Shown here one piece after another: positions 25,001 to 37,504 of a stretch of 64,000 nucleotides of DNA (its first letter is position 1; each line of letters begins with the position of its first letter). The stretch comes from Schistosoma mansoni. Taxonomy: Eukaryota > Platyhelminthes > Trematoda > Strigeidida > Schistosomatidae. The stretch lies in the NCBI RefSeq assembly GCF_000237925.1, contig NC_031496.1, positions 11,805,428-11,869,427 on the forward strand. The letters are read 5' to 3'. The translations under genes and the position numbers were made by a program. Below the pieces are notes generated by a model that saw only the letters and a program-made list of their open reading frames with translations, ran no database searches and was not told where the DNA came from.

Positions 25001-25474
25001 TTAGTAAACTCAACAAAACTCAACCATCTCCATAAACCCATAGTGATAATTATAAAATCTTTGCAGACGAATGATATTGAACATGGACAGACATTTCCTC
25101 GTTTAAATAAGACCTGGAAATATAAGTTTTGAGATAGTTGACACTCGTCGATGAGTTGTATCTTCAAACACCAAGGAACTGATGCTAAAAATTAGGTATG
25201 AATATTTTCTTACTCAGTGTTGCAGCAATTACAGTACTTTCGTACTTGATAAACTTAGTAGTACTATGTTTTTAAACTGGACAATGGTTTTTTCACCCTA
25301 CAGAAATAATTGCATAAAAAGCATGTGATTTTACATGTTTTTTGGGGGCACGCTTGATTCATTACATGAACCTTCAATGTACTTCTATAAAATAAATAAC
25401 ACGTGATAACATACTGATGTCATGACCATTGCAACATGTTTACTTAGCAATACGATTGCATTTAGGTGACCTCA

Positions 25475-25839
25475 GCCAATTTATGGTGTCTTATTTCACA
25501 TATCGTCTTTAAGTAAGAATTAACAAATGCGTGCACGTGAAATTTGTTACTTTCAGTGTTATTGTCTGAACCAATGATCCTATTCTGCTTTCAGAATGAA
25601 TTAATGACAGGTTTTATTCCTCGTTAGTATTCCTTTAATTCTCTTAACAAATTTCAAGTATGATGGCAGTCATGTGAATTGTTAAGGTCTCAGCTCACAT
25701 CAATTTTCTCTTCCAGTTATTTCATTAAAATAAATCATAAATGAAGAAACGCCACTTTATCGTATGATAATCTGCACCCAACCACCTAGTTGCTGAAACG
25801 TGGAAAGATGATATGTGAAATAAGACACCATAAATTGGC
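25475..25839. repeat. Inverted repeat, arms about 38 bp, abutting the assembly gap
   Basis: The left arm starts GCCAATTTATGGTGTCTT at 25475. The right arm is its reverse complement, ending ATAAATTGGC at 25839, immediately before the N run. The loop of about 290 bases has no recognised content. Confidence 0.7.
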
Positions 25840-26039
25840 NNNNNNNNNNNNNNNNNNNNNNNNNNNNNNNNNNNNNNNNNNNNNNNNNNNNNNNNNNNNN
25901 NNNNNNNNNNNNNNNNNNNNNNNNNNNNNNNNNNNNNNNNNNNNNNNNNNNNNNNNNNNNNNNNNNNNNNNNNNNNNNNNNNNNNNNNNNNNNNNNNNNN
26001 NNNNNNNNNNNNNNNNNNNNNNNNNNNNNNNNNNNNNNN
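25840..26039. other. Assembly gap (200 N)
   Basis: 200 undefined bases. Any ORF called across it is an artefact. Confidence 0.99.
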
Positions 26040-28496
26040 CTTTATGCAACATTTTTGACCATTTTCTGAGGTACTCACAAGTGATATGTCGTTTAAGGAT
26101 CCTCGAAATGTAAATGTTTATTTACAGAATAAACATTTTCTTGGTTTTAACGTATAACTAGATAATGAACCCTAAAAATTCATATATATTATTTTCAGAT
26201 GTTTTAATGGATTCTCCTAACTTAAATTTTACTAATAAACAGACTTCCTCATATTTTGCACTTCGTATTCCTGGCTAACAATATCAAAACGAGAGACAAA
26301 TAATCCAGGAAATCAATAATGAGTTTACGAGAATGATGAAAATGAATAAAAAAACATACAGTTTTGTCTAAAAATTTTCGTCCATTGTATTCTGTATTAT
26401 TTATCTTAATATCTATCTATGTATGGTGATGGTTCAGAAACGTTGTCATGAAATACGCAATACTTTTTCATCCCAAATTGATTAGTTTTATGAATCTGAG
26501 TTAACTGTAAATCAACATACCATTTTGACGTTCTGATAGGGACCAGGGAAAAATACATATACATAGTAGTTAGAGTGTATACATGTGTATATTTTGTCCA
26601 TACGATTAATAATGCATAGCTGGTGCATCATAACAGTATAATGAGGCCATAATCAGTGATGAATAGAAAATATTTATATTTATGTATTAGTACACTGACA
26701 GTTATTTTTTACTCAATTAAAATAGATTACAGGGTGTGTTTTGTGATAATTTTAAATTTTACATAAAGGAATGTCAAATTATAAAGTAGGATACAAGGTT
26801 TATTTTCTAATATTTTAAGTTTCAGTGGCAGAAATCTGGTGTGGTCATCAATAGCTGAGTTTTTGTTTATGTAAACGGTATAAAAAAGCTAAGTAAAATA
26901 GTATAAATTTCCACAAACCGGTTGACGACGTTATTTCACTTAGTTAAATTAGTGACATTAACAACTAGAAAACTTTATTGATTATTAATCAATTAACAAA
27001 GCGTCTAAAATATTTGTCTAGTCAACCTTTTGTTTCTTTCTTTATATGTAGTTACTTATCACTAGTTCGTATGACGTTAGCATTATTTCCATGTTCATTG
27101 TTTAATTTGATAAGATCTGGCAAATATTAATATTTGCAATATAATCAAGGTATTTATAATGGAATAGCTACACGAATTAGGAAGAATTTCAATTGCTGGT
27201 TAATATTCAAATTTTTATGTAAGTATAAAATATTGTCAGTATATAACTAAGCTAGTTTATATGAAAATGAAATTCGATACTGAATTTTGTTTGCGTCATC
27301 TTTATGCTTTAATATTCTAGTTACTATTCGTTGATTAGTAAATAAATAAATATAAGTTTAATTGGTATGAACTCTCTACGCTGCACAAAATCTCTATGTT
27401 AATGGATGTTCAAACTTAAATCTAATGAGTTAATTCTCAAAAAATTGCAGTTTGTTAAATTCACACTTGTTTAACATTATCTTAAATACGCATCTACTCC
27501 AAATGAATGAACTCAGACAAGTGAGTACGGTTTATCTTTGATTACTTTCAACATAGTAATGAAAAGCGAAGCGTGTTACGTTTAATTATTTCAATGGCTT
27601 TCTTATCGTCAATGAAAATCATCTGAGGAATAATTGCAACTTCACTCTAGCAGTTTATAAACAAACATAAATTAGAGCCCAGGACTTTCATTTTTCACAG
27701 ATAACACATTTCTGACCAAATTAGTCGAAATTCTCTGGTTCATATCAAAACTATAAGTTCGTAAATATGATAGATTAAGGCTTTCAAACAAATAGAAAAT
27801 ATCATACCGATTTCGGGTTATTATCTAATGAAAGTGTAAATAAAGGTTCCTGACGTTATTCAACTTAAAGAAGCTTTATACGAAAGTTGTAAGGTAAAAC
27901 AATATGATCGTTGTTAAATACCATTATCTATCTTCTGAATAACCAAGAATATATTCATAAATACATACTATATAACGTTAAAATGGTCTATTCCTCAGTA
28001 ATTTGTATGGCATTCAATGTAAATAGTATACAATCGGTATAATATTTTTATCAAAAATTAATTTATCTAACATATTCATATACTGTAACTAGAATTGCTT
28101 AAAATGAGTAGAATAGTTCCTAAATTAAACAAAGGAAACCCGATACTATGAAGAAAAAAAACACAAATCAATTAGATTATTCTAAAGAACTATAACTCAG
28201 AGAAATAAAAATGATTTTATCTAAGTGCCGCGTACAGTAGAATAATTATTTTTCCATTATAATTCAAAAAACTGAATCATTGGAAATGTCCAAAGTTACA
28301 TTTATTGGTTTTTTTTCTACTTAGTGGAGTGATGAGTAATCATCAAAAATATTGATAAATTGTACAAATTTTTTTTTGAATTTCCCATTATCTACATCTA
28401 GAGATAATACAAACAAAAAATAGATTGCCACAGAAATTACAGCCATTTTTTGTATTTTTAATAGTTTCATTTGTTCCAAACTATAATTATTTATTA
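26040..28496. other. Intergenic or intronic, no feature recognised
   Basis: Very AT-rich. No exon, SINE or LTR recognised. May belong to 5' introns of the gene with exons from 31598. Confidence 0.4.
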
Positions 28497-28663
28497 AATT
28501 CACTTGGTATTGTTTGTTTGAATCTTTCCATTGATGTTTTTAGGACTGCAACTGGTCAGTCTCTAATTGGCATATGTGCATACTGTGCGTATTGCCTCGA
28601 TATAGTCTTAATTCACAAGCATTGTAAGCAAAGATGGATAGTGGCCTGCAATGGGATATTACT
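28497..28663 (-). repeat. Family B ribozyme repeat, tail-only copy
   Basis: Read on the minus strand it starts about 28663 within a few bases of where the hammerhead would cut ('CCCATTGCAGGCCACTATCC' corresponds to the segment just after the cleavage site). It runs through the family B tail to AAGTGAATT at about 28497. The head and ribozyme are absent. Confidence 0.75.
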
Positions 28664-28730
28664 TATAATGATCAAATCTATATTTTGAGTCAATGTATAA
28701 TTGATCAAATTTAATGAAATTATTTCAATT

Positions 28731-28733
<3 letters not shown>

Positions 28734-28778
<45 letters not shown>
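28734..28778. repeat. (AT)n microsatellite, 45 bp
   Basis: Uninterrupted AT dinucleotide run just downstream of a family B copy. Confidence 0.95.
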
Positions 28779-28782
<4 letters not shown>

Positions 28783-29511
28783 CATTGTACACCATAAACT
28801 TAGCACTTTATTAGGTTGAATTGTTATTAAAGCCTTAGCCATACGAAAATTCAAACCCCCTTTGTATATTCAAAAACAGTTTGTTCTCATCTTAAACCTA
28901 CCCTGGTAATATTAGCTTATTATCCAGAGTGATTAGGTTTCAAATTGTTTTCACATTATTTTTATTATTATTATTATCCTTGTCTCCTCTTACCCACTCC
29001 CCATTTCCAGTCTAGTTAAGCATTTACTTTTATATATAAATAGTCTTAACAAGTATGTGTGTGATCAGATTGTTTGAAATGTATTGTGCTAACATATCAC
29101 ATAGTTCTTATAATCTTCATCTTCTTATTACCCTATCGAAATTTATCAAAGGGACTAATTGCTTTAAATGTGAATTGTTATAGTTCTACTTTTTGCTCTG
29201 AGTAAAATGATAAGACAGATACTTCATTTTGAATGCATAAAATAATAAGTCATCATTTTACAAATCTGGATTTTCAGTTATATTACTTAGATATAATATT
29301 TAAATTCGTTAATTGATCATTTCAATATTTTATATGATTACTTTATGAACCTTTTGTTGATATATTCAGATATATATTTAAACAGTTTATTTTTTTACAT
29401 TTCGTGCAATCATATTGTAAAAGCAGTTCGTTTATACATGTTATGTGACGATTTTATTAAGGACATTTTTCCTCACTCACGTAAAATTATTTGTCTTTTC
29501 TTATATAAAAT
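28779..29511. other. Intergenic or intronic, no feature recognised
   Basis: AT-rich with T-runs; nothing matched. Confidence 0.4.
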
Positions 29512-29522
29512 AAATATTTTTG

Positions 29523-29743
29523 GATTGGTTGAAGTTAGACATTAACACCATTGGATCCCGGCTCAGTGGTCTAATGGTTAAGTGCTCTGAAGCGAGACTG
29601 GTAGGTCCTGGGTTCGAATCTCACGAGGCGGGATCGTGGATGCGCGCTGATGAGGAGTCCCACAATAGGACGAAACGGCCTTCCAGTGCTTCCAGGTTTT
29701 CCATGGTGGTCTAGCTTCAATTGACTCATGATTTGAACTATAA
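29523..29743 (+). repeat. Family A ribozyme repeat with 11-bp target-site duplication
   Basis: Head (from GATTGGTTGAAG), A box, B box (GGTTCGAATCTC, about 29611), mutated hammerhead and tail. AAATATTTTTG flanks it on both sides (29512-29522 and 29744-29754), showing insertion by target-primed reverse transcription. Confidence 0.88.
29644..29689 (+). ncRNA. Hammerhead ribozyme relic
   Basis: Reads GCGCTGATGAGGAGTCC. In the proper register the first core C is A, and the cleavage triplet is TTC instead of GTC. Inactive by inspection although stem II and GAA are intact. Confidence 0.65.
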
Positions 29744-29754
29744 AAATATTTTTG

Positions 29755-31597
29755 AGCCTGAAAATTTCTGATTAGTTAGACAAATTTATAATTTTGATTT
29801 GTGAGAATGTTAACCGTTACATAAGAATTGATAAAACTAATAATAAAACAGAATGAATTTATATTAATCAAACCACCTATAGGCTTGCATAAAATTCTTT
29901 GTAGAAACCGACATTCTGTGGTTAAATTGAAAAGTAGTTTGAGCAAAATTTCAAAATTGAGTTTCATCTTTTTTATCTATATATATAACATTTTTGTGAT
30001 GAGGACTCGATCCACTACTGTTCAACAATGAAATGAATGATATTCAGTATGCAGATATATACTAGACAAACTTTAAACCAAAATAAAAGTGTGCACGGGA
30101 TTTAATTCTGAAGCTGCAAACTGAGTAGCTTCAGTAGTGTTCAGTATTTTAATTTTATACACAATGGTTTATTAAAATAATGATACGAAACCGACAAGAA
30201 AAGTAATGAAGACAAAACACCATGCTACTAAATTTGTTTCCATGAGTCACTTGATAGTAAGTACGTGCTAGATCTCAGGCGTCATATTTAATACCTCGAA
30301 GTCAGTGGCTTTTTGTCCCTATTTATTATATTCAACTTTTGAACCAAATAAAAAGCAACTTTCCTAACTGAACTTCTCAATTACGGAAATACAGATAACG
30401 AAACAGTCATCTCTTTCTACCATACTTCTGGGAAAACAATTACATCCTAATCAAAAGACCGCATATTTTGTTTCCAAAAAACATCATTCAAAAAAGTTAA
30501 AAAGAACTCTAGTTTGTATCAGAAAGTTACATATTTTATAGTAGATGTTGTATTTCATCAGTTAAATGGTATCTAGATAGCTTTAATGAATAGTTCCAGT
30601 CATTCGACTGTGGGACTAGGCAGTTAAACCAATTCTTGCTTGTCATTATTGGATATGACCCACAAATATTTTTATTATTTGCTTTCGTCTAAACTAGTGG
30701 ATTACAAATTAAGATTTGTTGTCATTCTTCTTTATTATTTTGTCAAATATAGTTTTGAAAGAATTAGGCCAAATAAATAAGTTCTACTCAATTACTATTC
30801 AAAATTATGTCACAACACCATAGGTGTTTTATTTCTCTACATCTAGAGTAGTATGACTTCACCATTTCTTTTCCTCAGATTTTTGTTCATGTATTGCTAC
30901 TACTAAGCTTCGAATTCAATTGGTAACTCAGTGAGTACGTCCTCCGCAAACCTCAGATTTCCAATTAGTTTTTAAACTACACCTGTAATTGTTTCATAAG
31001 ACACATAAAAGCTTACACTAATTTTTCATTAACAAGACTTACTTATGATCCAAAATCCGGATGCCTTTTCAGTTAGCAAGTAGTCATGCATAATTGTAAA
31101 TGAAGTGAATATTTTTTATTTAAGGCACTTATTTTAGGTCTGGATCAGGTATGATGTTACCTAGTACTCAGTGTCAAACAACTATTTCCGTTGATGAAGT
31201 TTGAATTCTGATAACTTAAATATGTGATTTAATAGTTTATTAAATTATTATTGTTTTTGATATTAGTAATTTATGAAGTTTCAGTTGGCCTCAAAGACCA
31301 GACAGTGGTTGTTTTGGTTGTGCTGAGTCAGTTACTTCTTGACTAGCTTTTCAACAATATATCTGAACCCAGTGGTGAATTCCTCCAATTTAAATCTAGA
31401 AGTACTATGATTTATTCAAAACTAGTGATACCTTCCGTTGAAACGTATCACTGTATGCTAAACGTATTTTAGGGATTTCACGACATTTTCACCCAACCAA
31501 CATGCTAAGCTTGTTTCAGATAAATCGAAATATTTTTTTAAATAAAAGTATGTCACCCCTATATTAAATATCGATGTTTTGATTTATTGCCTTACAG
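29755..31597. other. Non-coding, probably upstream intron of the next gene
   Basis: AT-rich. No exon joining in phase 0 to 31598 could be chosen with confidence. No repeat recognised. Confidence 0.4.
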
Positions 31598-34500
31598 CCT
31601 TATGACCCGTTAATTGTACGTCAGAAACGGAATTCCAGATATAGTCAATCCATATATTCTGACTGTATTCGAAATACAATTAACAGTACTAGTAATTGTA
31701 ATAAATTACGAAATATGGCAAAAAGTGAATATAAAGAAATGAAAATACTCAAACCGAAACTAACAAGTTCGACACAAGCTAAAACTTATTGTCATCCTAC
31801 ACAATTTATTAAAGCATTACATAATAATCCGTTACGTTTTCGATATGACAAAAATAGTACTGTTTCTGATACCGCTATTTCTAGTCTTACAGATAATTCC
31901 ATTAATAAGACAGATTTGAATGATGCTGAATCAAATGTTGATGATGAATATGCAGAGGACAATCCACGAAAATCTTGTGAAACATTTGATTTTTTTAAAA
32001 TGCCTGATATTTATGAATTAAATGTTCAAGCTGCTAAAAGGCTAAAAAGTGAGATTAGTTATCTAAAATATAAACGAAAATGTCAAATACGACTTACTGC
32101 ATTGATTACTGATTTATTCAATACTGTGTATACTAAATCAGATTTTGCAGTGAATGCTGTTGGTAAGTACCAACTTTAAAATAATATTATAATTTACTAT
32201 AACTTGTTGGTGTATTGGTGATATATTCATGGAAATTACTTGATGTTTTTTTGCTGATAACTGCTACTAATCGGCAAACATACAGATAATAAGAGATGGA
32301 TAGTAGCTAGCAATCGAATCCAGGAAGCATGTCTCATCCTATTTGGGACACGTCAGATGAGTGTACCTACATCCTAGAGTTGATGTTCGCCCAGGGACGC
32401 GAACTCAGTAACGTTTGCTTCAAATTCCATCGCGTCATCTACTTAGCTACTGAGTCAAAAAGGTCACAAGCTTGTACAGTGAAGTGAAGTTTTAATTCAT
32501 TTTTGTATTGGTTGTTTGAATCTTCCCATTGATTTTTAGGACTGCAATTGATCAGTCTCTCACTGGTATATGTGCATCCAGTTCGAATTGTCTCGATGTT
32601 ACCTCAAATGACAAGCATTACAAGCAATAGCTAAGTGAACAGCGCTATAGCATTTGAAGCAAACGTTACTGGGTTTGAGTCCGTGAGTGAACATTAACTC
32701 TAGAATGCAGGTACATCCATCTGGCGTGTCCCAAATAGGACGAAACGTGCTTCCTTGATTCCACTGCTAGCCACAATCCATCTCTGCCTATAATGCTTTG
32801 ATTTGAGACAATATCGAGGTAATCCGAATAGAATGCACATATGCCAATAAGAGATTGAACAATTGCAGTCGTAAACATCAATGGGACGATTCAAACAATC
32901 AATCTTCCGAAATATCTAAAATTGTAAATCAATTATTTAAGTAATTTTAGTGTGTTTGTGGTGTTTAGTTATAGAAATATGAAGAACTTAAAAACACTGG
33001 ACGAAATATACTTATTTACAGTTAACATAAATTTTATATATACACAAATAAAACTAGTCCCTTTAAACAAAGAGCATAGGCAAAGAAAATTTCGAAGCTA
33101 TTTACAGCGAGCATTATTTCGTTGAAACTTGATAACCAATAAATATACTAGGTTCATTCAAGTATGTTTAGTTGACAAGTAGTCATCTTCAGTGTAAATG
33201 AACCTGGTAGCATGTTTACATTTATCAATTACATTTTCACTAGTTTTCTAATTTCACAGTGAATGGTATAAATTGGAAAACCAAGATTCATGAACTAAAT
33301 CGTTCCATTAAATGGAAGGAAATCGTTTTTTTTGGCAATGATTTTAATCATTTAGATTTATTGAACTTAAAAATTTTTCTTGATTAAACTTTCTGTTATT
33401 AGATTTTGATCGCTACATTTCATTCGTGCTGAAATCAAACAATATAACACAGTTGAAGTTGAAAGGTAAAGGTTTCTACGACACAAGTAAATCGCTAAAT
33501 CAAAACATAAGAGTCCGCATTTTCTCTCTCTAATCCATGCACAAAATGCGATGAATATCAAATGTCGACAATAGACGTCCATTTTGCTTTCTCTGAAGAT
33601 AATCTGAAAAAATTACCAAAACTACTAGATGACTTCTTTTTCTTGAGTTTCCTCTCCATTGGGACCAAAATTGCATACTTTTGAAGAGTATTAATCTATT
33701 GTGAACTACGTCCTCTATTATAGGTCACATTTGGTGACTGTTGAAATAATCTTTTTGGGTTGTAAAACTATATCAAAAACCTATCCGATTATTTGTCATT
33801 ATACATATTCCGTAGCTGTTCATATATCTTTAGAAACCTTTTAAAATAATTAAACTCCGTTGGAAAATGTTCAAAGTCTCTTCTGTTTTAAAAATGAAGC
33901 TAGGTAAATAATTCATTAGATAAATTAAATGAGAAAAGTTGAATAAAATTTCAAAGGGATGAAAAGATGACTTTAGAACAAACCTAAAGTAAGATGAATT
34001 AACACATTGATTAGGTGTTTTGTTTATTTTAATTAAATCACTTCTAATTATAAAGAAAATTTACTCATTTTTTATTTAAATATTCTAATGTGGATGTGAA
34101 ATTTCACATTTATCCTTAAGACTTATATGATCAATAGAAACAATCAGAACCACTAAAACTCTCACGAACCAATCTATCTAACTGCAGTATGTCTGCATAT
34201 TTTAGCAGCAATCAGAAATCACGTTAACCCTAACGGTGGACATGCTATGGATGTGCATAGGTTCCAGTTGACACAAGCCACATTTGAACGTTCTTACTTG
34301 TGAGATATTTTATACATTAGATCTTAGTTAAATATGAATAACTAAATGACTCTTAATAATATATCCAGTTCAAAAACCGAAATTGAGCAAATCCACTAAG
34401 CCCACTAAATTTATTTGCTTAGATTATCCAGTTTTTTTACAAACGCTCATAAAACATAAACGATTTACCAAAAGGTTGAGTCACTTGGCTGAAATGATAT

Positions 34501-35475
34501 ATATATATATATATATATATATCGCATTAAATAATCAGGATACTTAGATTGGTTTTAAAGTAGGGGAGGGTCTTGGTGCTTTCAAGAAGCATCCCGTTTG
34601 TTTGAACTTTGTTTCGCTTACTTTGGTATGAAATCACGTATTGTATTATTAGATGTATGGCTGGAAACCAAATAAATGAACCCTTACTTAGTAACTGAGC
34701 TACACTAATACGATATATATATATATATATATTACAATTTCCCTTTGTTATAATGATGTAATATCTTTCTGTTCACAAATTTTTTATTCAAATTTTAGAT
34801 TCTTCATCAGAGAATCAGTTGCAAAAGTCAAGTGAATATGTATTTCAAAAGCTATTTGGACCAGTATGTAAATATTTACGTCTTACTAAACAACACACTT
34901 ATCACACCAGAGGTATGATATTGAATCGACTTAAAATTTATTTACAATACAATATGTCAGCTGAATCATTTCTCAGTATCTATTTTAATCCGCCAAGTGA
35001 ACTATTTCACTTACAATGTTATCATCATCAATGTAATGATAAAGTCAATAATCCTAGGAATAATAGTCAAAATTATAGATACAAAATATGTCAAAATGAT
35101 ACTAACCTATTGAATTTCGAGAAAACATACTCAACAGAAAGAAATGTGAATAATACATTGGAACAATCAGGTAGAAATAAAAACATTAAAAATGAGTTTA
35201 ATTCAAATACGAAAGTATTCCAAACATGGAAATTAAGATTATGTGATCCATTAATTAATGCTTCAGTTTATGATGGCTTTCGATTTGAATTAGTTCGTTC
35301 GGACATGAGACTATTTTGTGTTGTTAAACAATTTTCAATGCTTCAGTTGATCAAAGCGAATGTACCAATTTGGTGGTCAGGTATTACGTATGAGCGTAGT
35401 AATATTATATTACCACCGTCTACAGTTGAAACGTGCATTGGAAGTTCAGAGAATATGGCTGAAATTAAGCTTTAA
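31598..35475 (+). CDS. 3' part of an unrecognised Asn/Ser-rich protein gene (two exons)
   Basis: Exon 31598-32162 starts in phase 0 after a CTTACAG acceptor, with no stop between the acceptor and the internal ATG at 31715, so translation probably enters from upstream. It ends phase 1 at GTAAGT and joins 34799-35475 after TTTTAG, making an Asp codon. The recognised part encodes 413 residues. It is hydrophilic, with an acidic segment (NVDDEYAEDNPRKSCE), then a helical, basic region (LNVQAAKRLKSEISYLKYKR), an aromatic region ending FLSIYFNPPSEL, an Asn-rich low-complexity stretch, and a hydrophobic C-terminal block containing FRFELVRSDMRLFCVVKQF. No signal peptide, membrane segment or known domain is evident. 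I do not recognise the family; it may be flatworm-specific. Long open exons with matching phase and a nearby poly(A) signal support a real gene. Confidence 0.7.
32285..32470 (-). repeat. Family B ribozyme repeat, head and ribozyme half
   Basis: On the minus strand: A-box/B-box region (about 32460-32395), decayed hammerhead (32362-32318), and the first bases of the tail ending at 32285. It faces the copy at 32508-32905. Confidence 0.75.
32318..32362 (-). ncRNA. Hammerhead ribozyme relic (family B)
   Basis: CTGACGT replaces CTGACGA and GGATGAGAC replaces GGACGAAAC, so both core halves are mutated. Kept as a landmark. Confidence 0.55.
32508..32905 (+). repeat. Family B ribozyme repeat, snap-back form with ~115-bp inverted ends
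   Basis: 32508-32628 is the family B tail in minus orientation. It is followed directly by the plus-strand head (A box about 32632, B box TACTGGGTTTGAGTCC about 32668), hammerhead and full tail to about 32905. The two tail parts are reverse complements over about 115 bases, so the copy looks like a MITE with long inverted termini but is a rearranged SINE-like unit. Confidence 0.8.
32715..32759 (+). ncRNA. Hammerhead ribozyme relic (family B)
   Basis: CTGGCGT replaces CTGACGA and the cleavage triplet is TTC. The GGACGAAAC half is intact. Inactive by inspection. Confidence 0.6.
34497..34522. repeat. (AT)n microsatellite
   Basis: 26-bp pure AT run; a second, shorter one lies at 34714-34732 in the same intron. 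Confidence 0.9.
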
Positions 35476-35681
35476 ATCTGTGTATTTAGTTTTAATGTTT
35501 CAACAAACCATTTTTTGAAATATGATCTTTCTCAGTGTCATTTCTCTATTTTGTAAATATCAAGCACGTCAAGTAGATGACATTTTCTATATTCCTTCAT
35601 TCGGAGACATGAGAATGATGTCTGAAATAGATCAAAATATAAAATTTTATTTCAATTACTCGCTGTTATGCTTTCTATCTC

Positions 35682-35687
35682 AATAAA
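35682..35687 (+). terminator. Poly(A) signal of the 31598-35475 gene
   Basis: AATAAA 207 bases after the stop codon, on the coding strand. Confidence 0.55.
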
Positions 35688-37504
35688 TATAAGAAATTAA
35701 AAAAGTAAAAGCCAGAAGAAGATTTTTGGAAGTCTTCTGTATACAGTTTCTTCAAATATTTATTGTTGTAAAATCGAAACAGTGAATAAGCTTAAATTAG
35801 AAATGTTGCGGTTATTGAACCCTAACACTAACCAAGTATGCTACTGGATAAACTATGAGACCTGTGAGTTTACAAATTCCACTATGCATCTTTTCTGGAT
35901 ATATCATCATCAGGTAACTACAATTTATTTTCAGCAGGACAGTTTATCAATTACCTGACAAAAACTATTTTCAGCAGTTGTTTGACAGATATAGTTTGGA
36001 TTAGGTCATCAAACACCAACCGTGTTAAATTAAATTTGAAGAGGTTTTTAAGTTATGAGGTATTTGTTATCCTATAATAAATTGAAATTTTAGGAAATGT
36101 TCTGTCATATGTGGTGTTAAAATAACGTAGCACTACTTCAAATTCGATGTACTACAATTATAAAAACATATATTTGGTTCTATCACATCATCATATTATA
36201 TTATTATATGTCATGTTATTTTCATATTAAAATATCTGAGATGAGTATTCGTGATATATTGTACTGGCTTTTTAATTGTTAAGTGCTTCTGACAACAAAA
36301 AGTTCAAGAAAATATACCCTGAATTCTCGGCAAATTAAACATCAAACCATGAATCCACCAAACAACGCTTGAATAACTTTTACAACTGATGCATCTTCTT
36401 ATATAAGAGGATTAGAGATAAATAAACGCTAATAACTAACAAAACATCAAAAATATTTTAAAAGACAATCATTAAAATAGTATTATACACGAAGTTACTT
36501 GATCATTTAGAAACGTAACTAAGTATATCCAAAGCATTTTCGCTTCTTAAACATAACTTTGGGCTAGAAGCCTCTTACTATATCAGACAAATATACTTCA
36601 AAGTTTCGATCAATTTAAGATACAAAAACTACAATGTATACTGATGTTCATTGGAGATTTCATCCATCCTACAAAAATAATGTTTCCGACCTTTTATCAA
36701 GTTTAATAGTGGGAATTCAGTCGTCACTAGTAGACGGTAAGTAGAATGAGAGTTCTCTGGTATCAAGTTTGGAAAAAATATTCGTCGAATGTTTCTTACT
36801 AGAAAAGCGAGAAAGCTGTCTTAACTAACCAAAGTTCTTCCATAATCTATAAACCAACATATTTTCCAAATACTTGGATCGGTTCTTATCAGTTGTAATC
36901 TCATCATTCTTAGTTTGTTTTAATCGACTGGTAAAGAAAACTAATGAGAAAGAAAATGTCGCTGACTTCTAACCTTGGATTAAGTGACTGTCAAGTCTAT
37001 TATTAATAAAGTATACTCGTCTTTATTTATAAAATCTTGACTCTCATATTTAAGAACTATAAAGTTGAATCGTTTCTTTTTAAAGTGAATATATACAAGT
37101 AAACTTTTCTTTAATTCAAAGATACTAGTTGATTTTTCTTTGAGGACATTTCTATTGTCAAGCGATTAAACCTTATCTAACTTGCTTTCCTGATATCTTT
37201 TAATATTTAACTTTCATAAAATTAACATCCTTGATACAAACGTGAAGTTAGTGTATAATTTTGAAATATAGTAGTAAATATCTAGTAAGTCTGATAAGTA
37301 AACATTTACAACATCATTCACGCAACTAGGTGTTAATGAATCAATCGAACAAATAGTTAGGTTTTAACATAACTACCAAATGTACATGCTCATTGCAACA
37401 TGTACTTGGAGAAGGGTTCCAGACCGTGATACTTCAGATCCATTGCCCAGGCATCAGCAGCAACAAACTTCTGTGGCAATTAACAAACCAGCTTTTGTCT
37501 TAAG
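35688..37504. other. Intergenic, no feature recognised
   Basis: AT-rich. From about 37380 the sequence becomes GC-richer and probably already belongs to the RTE fragment that follows, though no reading frame could be matched there. Confidence 0.4.

Larger units (their letters stand above)
32163..34798 (+). other. 2.6-kb intron of the 31598-35475 gene
   Basis: GTAAGT...TTTTAG. It contains a cluster of family B ribozyme repeats at 32285-32905 and AT microsatellites at 34497-34522 and 34714-34732. The remainder is AT-rich with nothing recognised. Confidence 0.7.

Noticed and set aside
25725-26113. Open frames spanning the N run
   Set aside because: They exist only because undefined bases cannot create stops.
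28734-28778. CRISPR or other ordered repeat arrays
   Set aside because: Only dinucleotide microsatellites and dispersed retroelement copies were seen; no spaced direct repeats.
32508-32905. MITE-type DNA transposon with ~115-bp terminal inverted repeats
   Set aside because: The left arm is just the family B tail reversed. Other copies lack it, and insertion-site duplications of 11-13 bp fit retrotransposition instead.
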